The notes beneath the pieces are model-generated. The model worked only from the letters and a program-made list of their open reading frames with translations. It did no database searches and had not been told where the DNA came from. Shown here in pieces: positions 12,589 to 24,279 of a stretch of DNA of 64,000 bases. A program made the translations under genes and the position numbers. This stretch comes from Dermatemys mawii (Eukaryota; Chordata; Testudines; Dermatemydidae), in the NCBI GenBank assembly GCA_007922305.1, contig ML677335.1:34893545-34957544 (forward strand), read 5' to 3'. How positions within the stretch are numbered: the stretch's first letter is position 1; every line of letters starts with the position of its first letter.

Positions 12589-12907
12589 CAGGGGCTGGCA
12601 GCTTTTCAAAAGAGGTGTGCTGAGTCTTCATTTATTCACTCTAATTTAAGGTTTCGTGTGCCAGTAATACATTATAACATTTTAGAAGGTCTCTTTCTAT
12701 GTCTTTAATATAGAACTAAACTATTGTTGTATGTAAAGTAAATAAGGTTTTAAAAATATTTAAAAAGCTTAATTTATATTTAAATTAAAATGCAGAGGCC
12801 TCCCCCCACCCCCCTGACAGTTGGCCAGGACCCAGGCAGTGCAAATGCCACTGTAAATCAGCTCGTGTGCCCCCTTCAGCACCCGTCCCATAGGCTGCCT
12901 ACCCCTG
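12589..12907 (+). mobile_element. hAT MITE, family A copy 2, perfect 8-bp TSD
   Basis: 319 bp, ends CAGGGGCTGGCAGC and GGCTGCCTACCCCTG, duplication TTCTATAT perfect at 12581-12588 and 12908-12915. The body matches 47030-47340 base for base over long runs (for example gagtcttcatttattcactc). Confidence 0.95.
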
Positions 12908-13587
12908 TTCTATATAGTGACTGTAAAGGATTTAAGGTCAGAGAGCAAACAACTCAAATGCATGCCTCATGTGATGCTCTGGCAAAATGCAATCCACAGA
13001 TGTGTAAGATAAAGGAATAGTGTGTAGTAGGGAAGTGATTTCCCCTCATATAAGGCTCTGTGAGACAGATACTACAATACTGAGGACAGTTCTAGACTTC
13101 ACATTTTGAAAACAATGTTGAACAATTGGTGGGTGCAGAAAAGTACAGTATCACAAAATTATTTGAGGGTGAGAGAAAATGCCTCACAGTGAGAGATTTA
13201 AAGAGCTTAATCTGCTTCATTTATCAAAAAGAAGATTAGTCAAGTTGCCTCTCATGGTTCCTAAATACCTCACGGTGAGAAAATACCATGTCCTAAGCAT
13301 TCTTTAATCTATTGGATAAAGGTATAACAAAAATCAGTTGCTGGAAACTGAAGCCATAGAAATTCAAATGAGAAATCAGGCACACATTTTTTACAATAAG
13401 GATGATTAAACTGCAGGAACCAACTACTATGGGAAGTGGTAGATTTTCCCTCACATGATGTCTTCAAATTAATTCTGGATACCTTCAGATAAAATCTGCA
13501 AGTTTAGTGAAACAAGTTATTGGGCTCAACATAGGAGTAGCTAGGTGAAATGTAAAGGTCTGTGAAATACAGGTGGTCAGACTACAT

Positions 13588-14173
13588 CAGAGGTGGGCAA
13601 ACTACAGCCCGTAGGCTGTATCCCATCCGCGGGACTGTCCTGCCAGGCCCCTGAGCCCCTGGCTGGGGAGGCTAGTCCCCAGCCCCTCCTCTGCTATCCC
13701 CCCTCCCCTCCCAGCCTCAGCTCGCCCCACCACCAGCACTCTGGGCAGCACATGGCTCGTGTCTGTCTGTGGCTGGGTGGCATGGCTGCCTGTCTTGCCG
13801 CTCTGAGCAACATGGTAAAGATGTGAGGAGGTTGGATAAGGGGAAGAGACTTCCGGGGGGCAATCAGGAGACAGGGGCGGTTGGATATGCATTGGAGTCC
13901 CAGGGGGCCTGTCAGGGAGCAGAGTCAGGGCAGTCAAGGACAGGGAGGTGGGGGGTTGCATAGGAAATGGGGTCCCAGCATGGCAGTTGGGGCTCCTAGG
14001 AGGGGCGGTCGGGGGACAGGGAGCGGGGGGGAGGGGGTGGTTGGATGGCTCAGTGGTTCTGAAGCGGGGCGGACCAGACTGTTTGGGGAGACACAGCCGT
14101 CCCTACCTCAGCCCTCCATACAGTTTCACAACATCGATGTGGCCCTCGGGGCTAAAAAGTTTGCCCATCCCTG
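13588..14173. mobile_element. hAT MITE, GC-rich, GTGGGCAAAC ends
   Basis: 586 bp with ends CAGAGGTGGGCAAAC and GTTTGCCCATCCCTG. Flanking octamers GACTACAT (13580-13587) and GACGAGAT (14174-14181) match 6 of 8. The interior is C/G-rich, which explains the cluster of overlapping open frames on both strands (77-119 codons). These are not genes. Confidence 0.9.
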
Positions 14174-14181
14174 GACGAGAT

Positions 14182-15165
14182 GATCTGTTAGCCCTTCCTG
14201 GACTTAAACTCTATGCAAATTAACATTTCACTGTGTACAGAGAACAGACATTTCTTTCATTAAGCAGTCTTCCAAAGAGCATCAGAACTGCACAGTCTCT
14301 GGAAAAGAACAACCTTTCTCCTCCTCTTTTTTTACAAAATGCCCAGAAATGTTCAAAATAAGAGCAGTTGTGTCACATAAAAAAGAAAACAAAACCACAT
14401 TGTCTGAGATATAACCTCTTCCAAGGCTGCACAAGTCTCTTGTATATTCTGGCACCAATTTACATGGTATTTACTATACATTTGTTTTCTACATTATACT
14501 TGCCATGTAATTAAATGATTAAAATTACCATATAAACAGTGCTTACAGGAAACGTCTGCACTGTAATATTATCTTTCGCTCCCTGCAGACCAAGAATTTT
14601 CTGTGCTTTGAAACTGAGCAGAAACAAGAGAGATAAACTTGTCAAATATTCAGCTTTGTTCTTTGACTGAAGTCTGTGGTGAATATCAACTAGAAAACAC
14701 CTTTTCAAGGGACTATAACCTCCTATTTTGGTTGTAAAGATACTTTTATTCCAAACTATACTATACAAAGGCACTTGCAAAATCCTAAGAAAAATATAAA
14801 TGTTATCACTGGACTCTGGCCTTACCAAAACACTTCAGGTTCATCCAAACTGCACCTGATAATTTGATCTTCTTCATTGTTGATCTGACCATATCACCTC
14901 CCTCTTTAAATGTGTTGCCTTAGCTCCCCTCGCCTTCCCCATTCAGTTCTATCAGTCACCCTTGCCTGCAGATCGCAGACCTTGTTTCCTACCACACAGA
15001 CACCCCTCCTATCTGACAATGTCCTCAACCTGGATGCTTCAAATTAATCATTTCTTCTCACACAGCCATCTCAATGCTTTCCCCACACATACACATCACC
15101 TGGTGCACACTGAATACCCTCCCCACTACAATCTACCAAGTAAACCCTTTATTAACCTCCAACCC
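14182..15165. other. no gene recognised
   Basis: AT-rich, then a C/T-rich tract (about 14900-15165) leading into the Penelope-like element. An ATG-initiated frame from 14962 crosses the boundary and gives no coherent protein. Confidence 0.45.
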
Positions 15166-16205
15166 CTCAGACAGAGACCAACACCTACAAGATCTTCACC
15201 AAACATTCTCAAAACTACAATACTTGCACGAGGAAATAAGGAAATAGATCAGCAGAGCCAGATGTGTACCCAGACGTCTTCTGCTGCAAGTCAAGCCCAA
15301 GAAAGAAAACAACAGAACACCACTGGTCATCACCTACAGTCCTCAGTTAAAACCTCTCCAATGCATCATCAGTGATTTACAACCCATCCTGGACAACAAT
15401 CCCTCACTTTCACAGGCCTTGGGAGGCAGGCCAGTCCTTGCCCACAGACAACCCGCCAACCTCAAGTATATTCTCACCAGCAACAGCACACCGCGCCATA
15501 ACAACTCAAACTCAGGAACCAATCCATGCAAAAAAACCTCGATGCCAACTCTGCCCACATATCTACACCAGCAACACCATCACAGGACCTAACCAGATCA
15601 GTCACACCATCACTGGTTCATTCACCTGCACATCTACCAACGTAATATATGCCATTATGTGCCAGCACTGTCCCTCTATGTACATCGGCCAAACTGGACA
15701 GTACCTACGAAAAAGGATAAATGGACACAAATCAGATATCAGGAATGGCAATATACAAAACCCTGTAGGAGAACACTTCAAAATCACTGGACACACCATA
15801 ACTGATCTAAAGGTCACCATCTTGCAGCAAAAAAACTTCAAGACCAGATGCAAAGAGAAACTGCAGAGCTGCAATTCATTTGCAAATTTGATACCATCAA
15901 TCAAGGATTGAACAAAGACTATGAGTGGCTAGCTAACTACAAAAGCAGCTTCTCTTCTCTCAGTGTTCACACCTCCAGACCAGCTGCTAGAGGAGGACCT
16001 CATCCTCCCTGATTAGAGATAACAAGCTAGTTCAGCCTGATTGGACTAACCTTGTTATCTCTAACCTGGCCCTTGCGTCTTATTTATTTCTGCCCCTGGA
16101 TACTTCCAGTGCTTGCATCCGACAAAGTGAGTATTAGCCCATGAAAGCTTATGCTCTAATACTTTAGTCTTTAAGGTGCCACAGGACTCTTTGTCACTTC
16201 TTTAT
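15166..16205 (+). mobile_element. Penelope-like retroelement, 3' portion
   Basis: A 5'-truncated element: degraded ORF end (15174-15911), a ~200-base non-coding part, and a tail with the phrases 'catgaaagcttatgctctaa' and 'ggtgccacaggactctttgt' (about 16140-16196). I know this tail as a very common turtle repeat ending. The coding part carries a GIY-YIG endonuclease signature, which separates Penelope-like elements from CR1. No target duplication could be fixed. Confidence 0.8.
15174..15911 (+). pseudogene. Penelope-like polyprotein C-terminus with GIY-YIG endonuclease
   Basis: The last 179 codons (15372-15911) are open. The family-like protein occupies that frame only from about 15540. Numbered from the Met at 15372: Cys58-x2-Cys61, then V91-I92-Y93, Cys97-x2-Cys100, Y104-I105-G106 followed by QTGQ, R113/R115, H119 and E134. 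This is the GIY...YIG...R...H...E order of GIY-YIG nucleases, here with the Cys pairs usual in Penelope-like elements. In these elements the domain nicks target DNA for target-primed reverse transcription. Upstream, the family-like reading (SPQLKPLQ... SLSQ) from about 15320 lies in another frame, and a one-base slip near 15530-15542 joins them. Further shifts occur before 15320. The catalytic residues survive but the protein is broken and the reverse-transcriptase part is missing. Confidence 0.78.
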
Positions 16206-16456
16206 TAACCTGCTTCTTCAAGTCTCACCTCCTATCTGATACCCAATAGAAATAATGTAACACTATCAAATAATTTATTGAACCTAGTTAATTTCTCTCT
16301 GGGCAAATGGCAGGCAGCCAAACATTTTGGTAGCCCCTCCTTGTGGTGGATGTCCAATGCAGGCACTTAGTATAGAAGGAATATTGTTGTTAGACAAAAT
16401 AGACTGGGAGGATTTAAAGAAAAGTGTCCCTTACGGGAGCTAAGGGAAGTTTGGGG
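16206..16456. other. short unrecognised spacer
   Basis: No feature seen between the Penelope-like tail and the next MITE. Confidence 0.4.
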
Positions 16457-16464
16457 CTCCTATG

Positions 16465-16590
16465 TAAGGTGACCAGATGTCCCAATTTTATAGGGACAGT
16501 CCCAATTTTGGGGTCTTTTTCTTATATAGGCTCCTATTACCCCCACGCCCTCCGATCCTGATTCTTAACATTTGCTGTCTGGTCACCCTA
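16465..16590. mobile_element. 126-bp hAT-like MITE, perfect 8-bp TSD
   Basis: Ends TAAGGTGACCAGA and TCTGGTCACCCTA form a 13-bp inverted repeat with one mismatch. Duplication CTCCTATG is perfect at 16457-16464 and 16591-16598. Internal direct motif 'gtcccaattttatagggaca / gtcccaattttgggg'. Terminal TA plus an 8-bp duplication fits hAT. Confidence 0.93.
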
Positions 16591-16598
16591 CTCCTATG

Positions 16599-17910
16599 TC
16601 TCATACAGCAGAGAGCTGATCCCCTTTCTTCTCATAGCCCCCTCTAAGGGAGCGGAGGAAGGGTGTTTGAGGCTCCTTCATCTGGAATAGTGGACAGCTG
16701 ACCCCCTTCCTTTATAGGCCCTTTTCACTTCAAATGAAGGACGGTCCCAGCAATGGGACAGCTGGGCCCTGGTTGGGATTATTTGGAAATGATTAAGGAA
16801 AGAACGATGACTGCACTGTACAACTTATCACTGGGTGAGTGCTCCTAGATAATTTAAATAAATGAAATTGCAGCCTAATGAAACCACATCCATTGTCCCT
16901 TTTCTTTTTTCCACTTTGACTGGGCAGCAATATTTGCAGGCAGGAGGCAACCAAAACACTTCAGCAAATGCCACGTGAGGGCAAAAGGGAGACACTGCTG
17001 GCCTCTGAACACCAGAGAGCACAAGCAAAGATCAGGATAGGACTGTAGTCCTATGCTCATGGAAAGCGTCAGAGGCCAGCACTGATGGCAGCACAAGATC
17101 CATCCACCTTTCTGAAAAGCGTAGTAACAGTTGCTAGTTAACATACACCTCCAAGAGACTCCTGGAGGCAGGAAATTGGTGTTAATTTCAACCAAAATAT
17201 GAGCAACCCACATAGCAGCCTTAATGATGTGCTTCAAGACATGTATACATACTTACAGGCAAAATCCCAGGATTAGATTTTGCTAGGGATGTAGTTCTTG
17301 TTTGCTGAAGCTGGGCTCTTTTAAAAAATAGGCAAAGTCACCTGTCATGTGGCTCCTTGCTCCATCTATGAATAATTTGAGTTCTTTCACCTCCAGCTTT
17401 ACAGCTTTGAGTGCAAGTCTTTTAAACAGTAAATAAGATAGATGTTAAATTATAATAAGCCCAGCAAAAGTGCTTACATTGCATTAAGGGCTGCTTTACA
17501 GTGACAGCTAAGTATTTCTTCTGACTGTTGCTTAGTCATTCATTTTTTTCAAAATATAGTCAATAGCTTTTGGGTTGTGTAACGAACTCAAACTGAAGTA
17601 TGCATAAAATCACTTACATTGCATAAGCACATAGGGATTCAAATAAACAGCAGAATAGGTATGTTAATTTATCTAATTCTGCCTAGCTCATACAGAAGTA
17701 GGAGGACAGAGTTCAAGGAGCCTTTATCCTCATTTCATAGCCCACTGAAGGGCCCTGCAAAATTGCAGTTCCTTGGGCCCAGTTCTGATATTTTACATCA
17801 TGCACTCATAATAAACCAGAGGAAAGCAAATGCAAAACATGCATAAAATGCAACTTTGTTGACTGAATTAAGGTGAAAGGGGCAAATTCAATATTTTTCC
17901 CTTAAAACAC
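16599..17910. other. no gene recognised
   Basis: Unique-looking sequence. Overlapping minus-strand frames of 66 and 120 codons (17237-16828) show no motif or codon pattern that I trust. Confidence 0.45.
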
Positions 17911-17914
17911 AAAC

Positions 17915-18240
17915 GCCACAATTAGCCTATGGAACATTTTGCCACAAGATATCATTGATACCAAGAGTTCAGCTGTATTCCGAAAAGGAGTGGACATTTT
18001 TACAGGTGGCAACAACATCCAGAGTTATAAGAGCACACATTTGTTAAAAATGCATTTTGGAAGGGATGTAGTTTTTCATGTCTCAGGGCATATGCCAATC
18101 TGCAACTACTGCGGGTCAGGAGAAAACTTTTCCTGGAGCAAGTGTGACCCAGAGACCTCTCGGTGCCAACTGGCAGAAGGCACAGGGGTGCATAAAGGTT
18201 ACAAGGATCCTCTGGGTCTGTTAACTACATATTTGACACT
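17915..18240 (+). mobile_element. CR1 3'-region fragment
   Basis: Sense-strand CR1 block with 'ggaacattttgccacaagat', 'agttcagctgtattccgaaa' and 'acaacatccagagttataag', the C-terminal/3' part of CR1. Not coding. Confidence 0.75.
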
Positions 18241-18244
18241 CTTT

Positions 18245-19010
18245 GGTGAACTAGTAAGGTCTCTAATGAAATTCTGTATCATACTGGTCTTCATCCCCAC
18301 TGTGCAATGCATAGACGGATAATCTATACAAATATATGTATATATACATAACTTGAAAATTATGTTCTTAAGGTCAGTGACTTGGGGCTGGTCACCAGAA
18401 ATGGGAAGAAAAATCTCTCTTGCCTGAAAGAAACCTATCCGCTTGTCAGTTTACACATAAATTGAGTATTGTATGGTTCACAATGGGCACCCATTTACAG
18501 TTTAAGTAAAATGCTAATCAAGGGATTGCCAAGTCTCCAGGGAAGACCCAAGACAGGAAAATAGAAGTGGCAGTTTTATCCTATTTACAAGAGCAGGTAG
18601 TAAACTTTTGGACTAAAGAGAGACAGAAAAAACTCTGGATCTCTCCACTGAGGAATCAGGAAAAGAGTACGACTTGTTTCACTAACAAAAGACAACAGTC
18701 AAGCCCGGCTGCAATATGTTGGAGGGATTTAGGGGGAGCTTTTGCTTTATGACAACATCTTTTGAGTTCAGTTTGAACTCTAGTACACATGTTACAATTT
18801 TATTTCATATGTAACCCTTTATTTCCAATATTTCAACTTGCTATCATTAAAACCTCTGTTCTTTGTTAAATAAACATATATTTACTTTCTCTCTAAACCA
18901 GTGTAAATTGGCAGCACCCATAGTTTCAGTGGGGAAATGTGATCCAGATAGACTTTCTGTATAGGAGGTGCTCAGTTGATTGAAAAAACATACCTAAAAA
19001 ATAATCATCC
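18245..19010. other. no gene recognised
   Basis: AT-rich spacer between two CR1 pieces; includes a short TATA-rich alternation near 18330-18350. Confidence 0.4.
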
Positions 19011-19014
19011 CCGG

Positions 19015-19920
19015 TTCACTATCCAGCTGTCGGAATGTATCTCGTGCAGTCCTGCAGGGGTTTGTCCTGGGCCCAATAGTAATCAATATTTTCACTAATG
19101 ATTTTGATAAAGGAGTGGAGAGTGTGCTGGTATTTGTGGATTACATCCAGCTGTCCTTTGCAAGCACTTTGGAGAACAGGATTAGAATTTGATAGGAATA
19201 AATTAATAAATTGGATATCTGGTCTGAATTCAACAACATGAAACTCAATAAAGACAAACATAAAATCAAATGCACAACTACAAAATGGGGAATAACTGGC
19301 TAGATGGTAGTACTGCTGAAAAAGATATGGGAGTTGGAGTGATCACAAATTGAATATGATTCAGCAATGTGATGCAGTTGCAAAAAGGCTAATATTCTGG
19401 GGTGTATTAACAAAGGTGTCATATGTCTGACATAGGTGATAATTGTCCCATTCTACTTCACATTGGTGAGGTCTTAGATGGAGTGCAGTGTCCAGTTGTG
19501 GACATCACAGTTAAAAATATATGCATAAAATGGTGAGAATCCAGAGAAAAGCAGCAAAAATGATAAAAGGTTTAGAAAGACTGACCTATGAGGAAAGTTT
19601 AAAAAACTAGGTATGTTTAATCTTGAGGGAAAGTAAAATGAGACACACTACCTAAGTCTGCAAATGTGTTAAGGGCTGTAACAAACAAGAGGGTGATCCA
19701 TTGTTTTCCATGTCCACTGAAAGTTGGATAAAATGTAATCTGCAGCAAAGGAGATTTAGATTAGATACTATAAAAATTTTATAACTATAAGGATAGTTAA
19801 GGGAGGTTGCAGAATCCCAGTTATTGAAGTTTAAAAGCAGATGAGACATCTGTCAGGGACAGTCTAAGTATACTTGTTCTATGTGGAATCCAACTCTAAC
19901 CATACAGTTCTATGATTCAT
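19015..19920 (+). mobile_element. CR1 3' half, sense strand
   Basis: Begins inside the reverse-transcriptase C-terminal half (cctgcaggggtttgtcctgg; a degraded 'FNNMKLNKDK' corresponds to the KWQM.FN..K segment). It runs through the usual 'ggagtgcagtgtccagtt', 'gagaaaagcagcaaaaatga' and 'ggagatttagattagatac' blocks to a 3' end 'agttctatgattcat' at about 19919. Many stops and indels. Confidence 0.88.
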
Positions 19921-19937
19921 GTTGACAATACACATCA

Positions 19938-20125
19938 AGGTAAAAACCCTAAAATAATGCTAAACAAAACACATCAACTCTAAAATAAACAAAACACACA
20001 ACCCTAAAACAAACAAAATAAAAACAAAAATAAAACAATAAAACAATAATAAAAACAAAACAAAACCCTAAAATAAACACACAACCCTAAAATAATGCTA
20101 AACAAAACACACCATTAAAATCTAG
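19938..20125. repeat. A-rich degenerate minisatellite
   Basis: Built from units like 'ccctaaaataatgctaaac'. A 27-base segment is repeated exactly at 19948-19974 and 20085-20111, with AAAC/AAAAT filler between. It starts about 20 bases after the end of the CR1 copy. Confidence 0.8.
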
Positions 20126-20559
20126 ATCTGACATAAGTAGATATGTTAGCTAACAACTCTTGTATGATTGATGGCACTCTTAGGATATGATTCCCCCACC
20201 CTCACTTACAAAGAGTAGACTTTGCTCTGCGGTAGACAGGCCCACTGATTTCATTGTGTGAAGTAATGTACCATGAGTGAGAAGGCAAAACCAGGCCATT
20301 AATAGAAGGAAAATGAGCACTAACAGTATGCTATTTGCCTAATCAGGATTTTATAAAACCACGTCATAATCTGTGCACTACCTGTGGCCATAAAGAAGGC
20401 TACAGACAGTATCACCACTGAATAGCTAAGAGGAATCCCTAGCAGGATTTGTTTTTGCTGATTAAATAAGTTACAGATGCATCATTTTGCCTGAAGTTTC
20501 CAGGGTTTTATTTTCTCCTAAGCTATTACTCTGGGGGCAGATAAGAATGTCTGGAGGAC

Positions 20560-20642
20560 TTTTATTGTGCTTTTCTATACCTCTAGGAGGTCAAACTGGA
20601 TATCATAATAATCCTTTCTAGCCTTAAAATCTATTATATATT
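20560..20642 (+). mobile_element. CR1 3'-end fragment
   Basis: Short sense block 'gaggtcaaactggatatcat ... tctagccttaaaatctatta', the last bases of CR1 before its short tail repeats. Confidence 0.6.
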
Positions 20643-21995
20643 TTGTCTTTGAATCTCTATAGAATTTCATTTTATTTGTCCCCACTAGGGACAAATATTC
20701 ATTGAGAGGCAAGGAACAAGTTTCCTTGCAGAGGTGTTAAGTTATATTCAAAAAGGTGACTTCTGCTCCATGCCTCCCACATGCAAACCTTCTAAAGTCC
20801 ACAGGAGCTGCTGAGGACCTTAATAGGAGAGCAGATGCCTATTCCTGGGAGGGTAGAACCTGGTTTGCCATAGAAAGTAAATTTCATTTTTAACTCTGGC
20901 AAAGGTTTCCCCTCTCCACAAACCAGTCACAGAACCATTTGATTTGGAAATCATCTCAGTATTAGCAATTCAATTGATCTTGATTGCATTGTGCCAAAAT
21001 TTATTTAGTTAAATACATAACTCAGGCATGGGTATCAATTTTTCCTTTTGTCATAAGTAGAGGGGGAAAAATCCACAAAAACAAACCAAAAATCCACCAT
21101 AAATGTGCATGTGTGAATGTAATTCTTTTATTGATAACGTGAACAAAAATGTTAAAAGTGTTTAAAAAATCCACATTATGTCCCTGCCTGAGTACTATTC
21201 AGATCTTTACTTTAACTGAAAGATGACTGAACAGTCAGGTAACCAGGTAGCTTCCTACTGGCACACTTTTAATTATGACCACAAGCAGAAGTCATTCATT
21301 TTTAAGAGGAAACAAATGTCTCAGATACTCCTCTGACTTTAAGATTCAGAGAGTATAAGTAATGTGGTTTTTGGTCATTTTGCACCATATTTTGGAGACC
21401 CATGAGCACAAACACTGGGAGCAGGCAGCTCTGCAATTTTCAGAAGATAGGAAAATACTGGAATCTGAGAAGTTTAGTAATCCAGATATGGACCCTCTAA
21501 AACACACTATTACAAACCGATTTGCAAAATATCAGAATTCTACAGTTGCAGATTTGAGAGGAAAATTTGCCTGTGAAAATATTACTATTCCACATGAATG
21601 TTTCTCTACATAGAGGAGGTTGCTCAAATAAAAAAATGCATATGAGAAAGATCAGAAAAGGGAGATTAAGGTATTTTGATTTAAAACTTTTTTTAAAAAA
21701 ATCAGGTATCCTGAGCATCTTGAACAACTTGTACTTATGTGACTGATAACTCAAGCTCACATTGACCTTGACAGTATTACAGGTACAATTTCTACTTAAG
21801 GATTAATAATGCTTTCAAATGTACATCCTCAAAATCCAGCATATCTGGAATATGGTTATTTTGTATAAACCTAATGGAAATCAGGAGATTAGGAACAAAA
21901 CTAGGGACATCCAAAATTCCAGAACTAGGAATATCAAATTTTCCAACAGGATTGTAAATAAATGTACTCCTAGTTTCCTTTTATGTACAACACAT
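20643..21995. other. no gene recognised
   Basis: AT-rich. An 83-codon frame at 21362-21613 shows no motif. Confidence 0.4.
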
Positions 21996-21997
21996 AT

Positions 21998-22640
21998 GGA
22001 TTTATATAGACTCAGACTTCAAGGGCAGAAGGGACCACCATGTTTATCAAGTCTGACTTCCTGCACATTACTAACTACAGAATGTCGTGTACCCATTCCT
22101 GCAGTAGAGCTATAGCCGCTGGCTGAGTTATTGAGGTTCTCAAACCATGATGTAAAAACTTTGTTACATATAATCCCCTGTTTACACTAGTTTAAACTTG
22201 CAAATGACCCATTAAGCTGCAGAGGTAGGTGAGAAAAAACAACAACAAACCGTTCTCTGACCATCTGACAGGGGAATATTTCTTCCCAACCTCAAATATG
22301 GCAGTCAGTTGGACCCTGAGCATTCCATCAGGGTCCAACAGAAGCCAGACACATGGCAAAGAATTTTCTCTAGTAACTCAGAGCCCTCTCCACCCAGTGC
22401 CCAGCTGTTGGGGATATTTGCTACTAGCAGTCACAGATTGGCTGTATGCCATAGTAGGCAGTCTCACACCATCCTCTCCTTAAACTTATCAAGCTCAGTT
22501 TTCAAGGTAGGTTGGTTTTTTGTCCCTATTGCTCCTCCTTTGGAAGGCAGTTACATAACTTCTCTTCACTGATGGTTAGAAACCTTTATCTAATTTCAAA
22601 CTTAAAACTTTTTGATAGCCAATTTATATATAGACAAAAG
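21998..22640 (-). mobile_element. CR1 fragment, antisense
   Basis: Antisense CR1 3' region: 'ggcagaagggaccaccatgt', 'tctgacttcctgcacattac', later 'cagttttcaaggtaggttgg' and 'tctcttcactgatggttaga'. 3' end on the left. Confidence 0.85.
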
Positions 22641-22644
22641 GAAA

Positions 22645-23513
22645 AAATAAGGGGAAAAACTAGAGAGCTGCAGTTATTGCTTTTCTTTTATTTCAGCTTG
22701 AACTCAGCTTTTCAAAAGCACTGAGGCTGCTAACTTTATCTGTACAAGAAAAGACAGCATTTAAACCCCTTTGGGGCATTTCAGAAATTCATAAGCCACA
22801 ATATTTCTAAAGCTTCCCAAAAAGAGCCCAGCTTTTATTAATGTAAAGTATTTCCTTTGGTGTTTGTAGCGAATAATGAAAGCTTTAAAAAGGGATAAAA
22901 CTCACTTTAGAAAATGGAACCAAAGTCAGACATATTGACAAACATGATCAGAGAGGACAACAGGCATATTAACCAAGGTAATCAATTATGAAAATATATC
23001 TGAGGGATTCTGAGGGTCGCCTCCTCAAAGTCAAATGTGAAATGGAAGAACTTTTCTTGGAAAGATTCTTTTCAAGGACATAATGTAGACTAACCCAAAA
23101 GGGTTGGAGACATTTTGGGAATTTAGGATGACTTGAATCTCAGTGTTCTTACAATATGGTATTGTTTCTCACAAAGAAGTAACAGAAGGCTGCTTAACTT
23201 TAATCATTGACTAACAGGAACATAATTTAGAGGCTAAGAGGACAATAAATAGCGAAAGTATGTTAAAGAAATATTTCCTAGAAGACTTAAGTAGAGCAGA
23301 TAGATCATTGACATTTCACTTCTGCTATCATAATTCAAGCCTAACCTCAATTGCAAATTGAAAAAAAAAAGAACTTATTCTTATCAAGTTGAAAAACCAT
23401 ATCACAAGACTATCACATATAACTCAGTAGAATATGGCAGGATTAACACGCTACTAACAATTTGTGATTGAGATGCTATAGACAGATTCAATTTTTTAGA
23501 AAAAAGAGTTTTA
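22645..23513. other. no gene recognised
   Basis: AT-rich unique-looking sequence. Confidence 0.4.
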
Positions 23514-23518
23514 TCTTC

Positions 23519-24191
23519 TATAGAGGGGTGGTTACCCCCGTACCTAAAAGAAAAGGGTTAAAACAGCCCTGCAGAGGGGTGTGGCTGGGGAAAGCAGCCT
23601 AGGCTGATTGGAATAGCAGCCACAGCTGTGACCCCCTCAGTTAGGGCTCAGCTGGCCCTTATAAGAGGGTTGTGGCCAGGTGCTGGAAATAGTCTCTCTC
23701 CAGGCTGAGAGGGAGCAGGGCCTGGCTGCCTGCAGGACAGGGTACCTGAGGTGGAACAGCACTGGGGGAACGGGGAAGGGAGTTGAAGAGCTCCAGCCTA
23801 GCAACTCCCCAGGCTGCACGCCTGATAGGAAGGCCTGGGCTGCAGGGAAAGGCAGCAGGTCCAAACCCTCTTGCCTATGATGACTGGCTCTTACACTGCA
23901 GTCTGCCCCCGGGACCAGGGGGTTGATGATGTTTGGCAGTCGCCCAGACTGAGGCAAGATGGGGATTAGAGGGATGGAGGTTCCTCAAGGAGGGGAGACC
24001 CAGAGGCAGAGTGTGGGGGTATTGCCAGGGGGGCAGAACCCCAGGCAAAAGGGCACCGGGGTCCGGGAGGGATACGGGGGCCAGCGGACAGCGAGACACC
24101 AGTCTGCAGAGGGCACTCTGAGCTGGAAAAGAGCTAATTCTCAGGACAACTGCAGGAGAAGATGCAGTGGTGAGTCCGTCACCCTGCCACA
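23519..24191 (+). mobile_element. solo LTR with probable 5-bp TSD
   Basis: 673-bp GC-richer block starting tatagaggggtgg and ending gtcaccctgccaca. TCTTC (23514-23518) and CCTTC (24192-24196) could be a one-mismatch 5-bp duplication. Contains a TATA-like 'cccttataagaggg' at about 23656, consistent with a U3 promoter, and 'ggtgagtccg' near the 3' end. No internal retroviral sequence flanks it, so it is a recombined solo LTR. The 5' TG has become TA or the start is one base off. Confidence 0.7.
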
Positions 24192-24279
24192 CCTTCCAAC
24201 TGAATCACATTCATCCTTTCATTTTTTCCTTCTAATCTATTTTCTGCTAAAATTTATGATCGAATAAATATGTCTCCTT

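Noticed and set aside
13593..14223. Cluster of six overlapping frames (77-119 codons) on both strands
   Set aside because: All lie in or at the edge of the GC-rich hAT MITE 13588-14173, where stop codons are scarce.
19938..20125. Interstitial telomeric repeat
   Set aside because: Motif is CCCTAAAA with irregular filler, not tandem CCCTAA; better described as an A-rich minisatellite.
23637..24267. Overlapping frames of 62-106 codons suggesting a gene
   Set aside because: Inside the LTR 23519-24191; GC-driven open frames on both strands.
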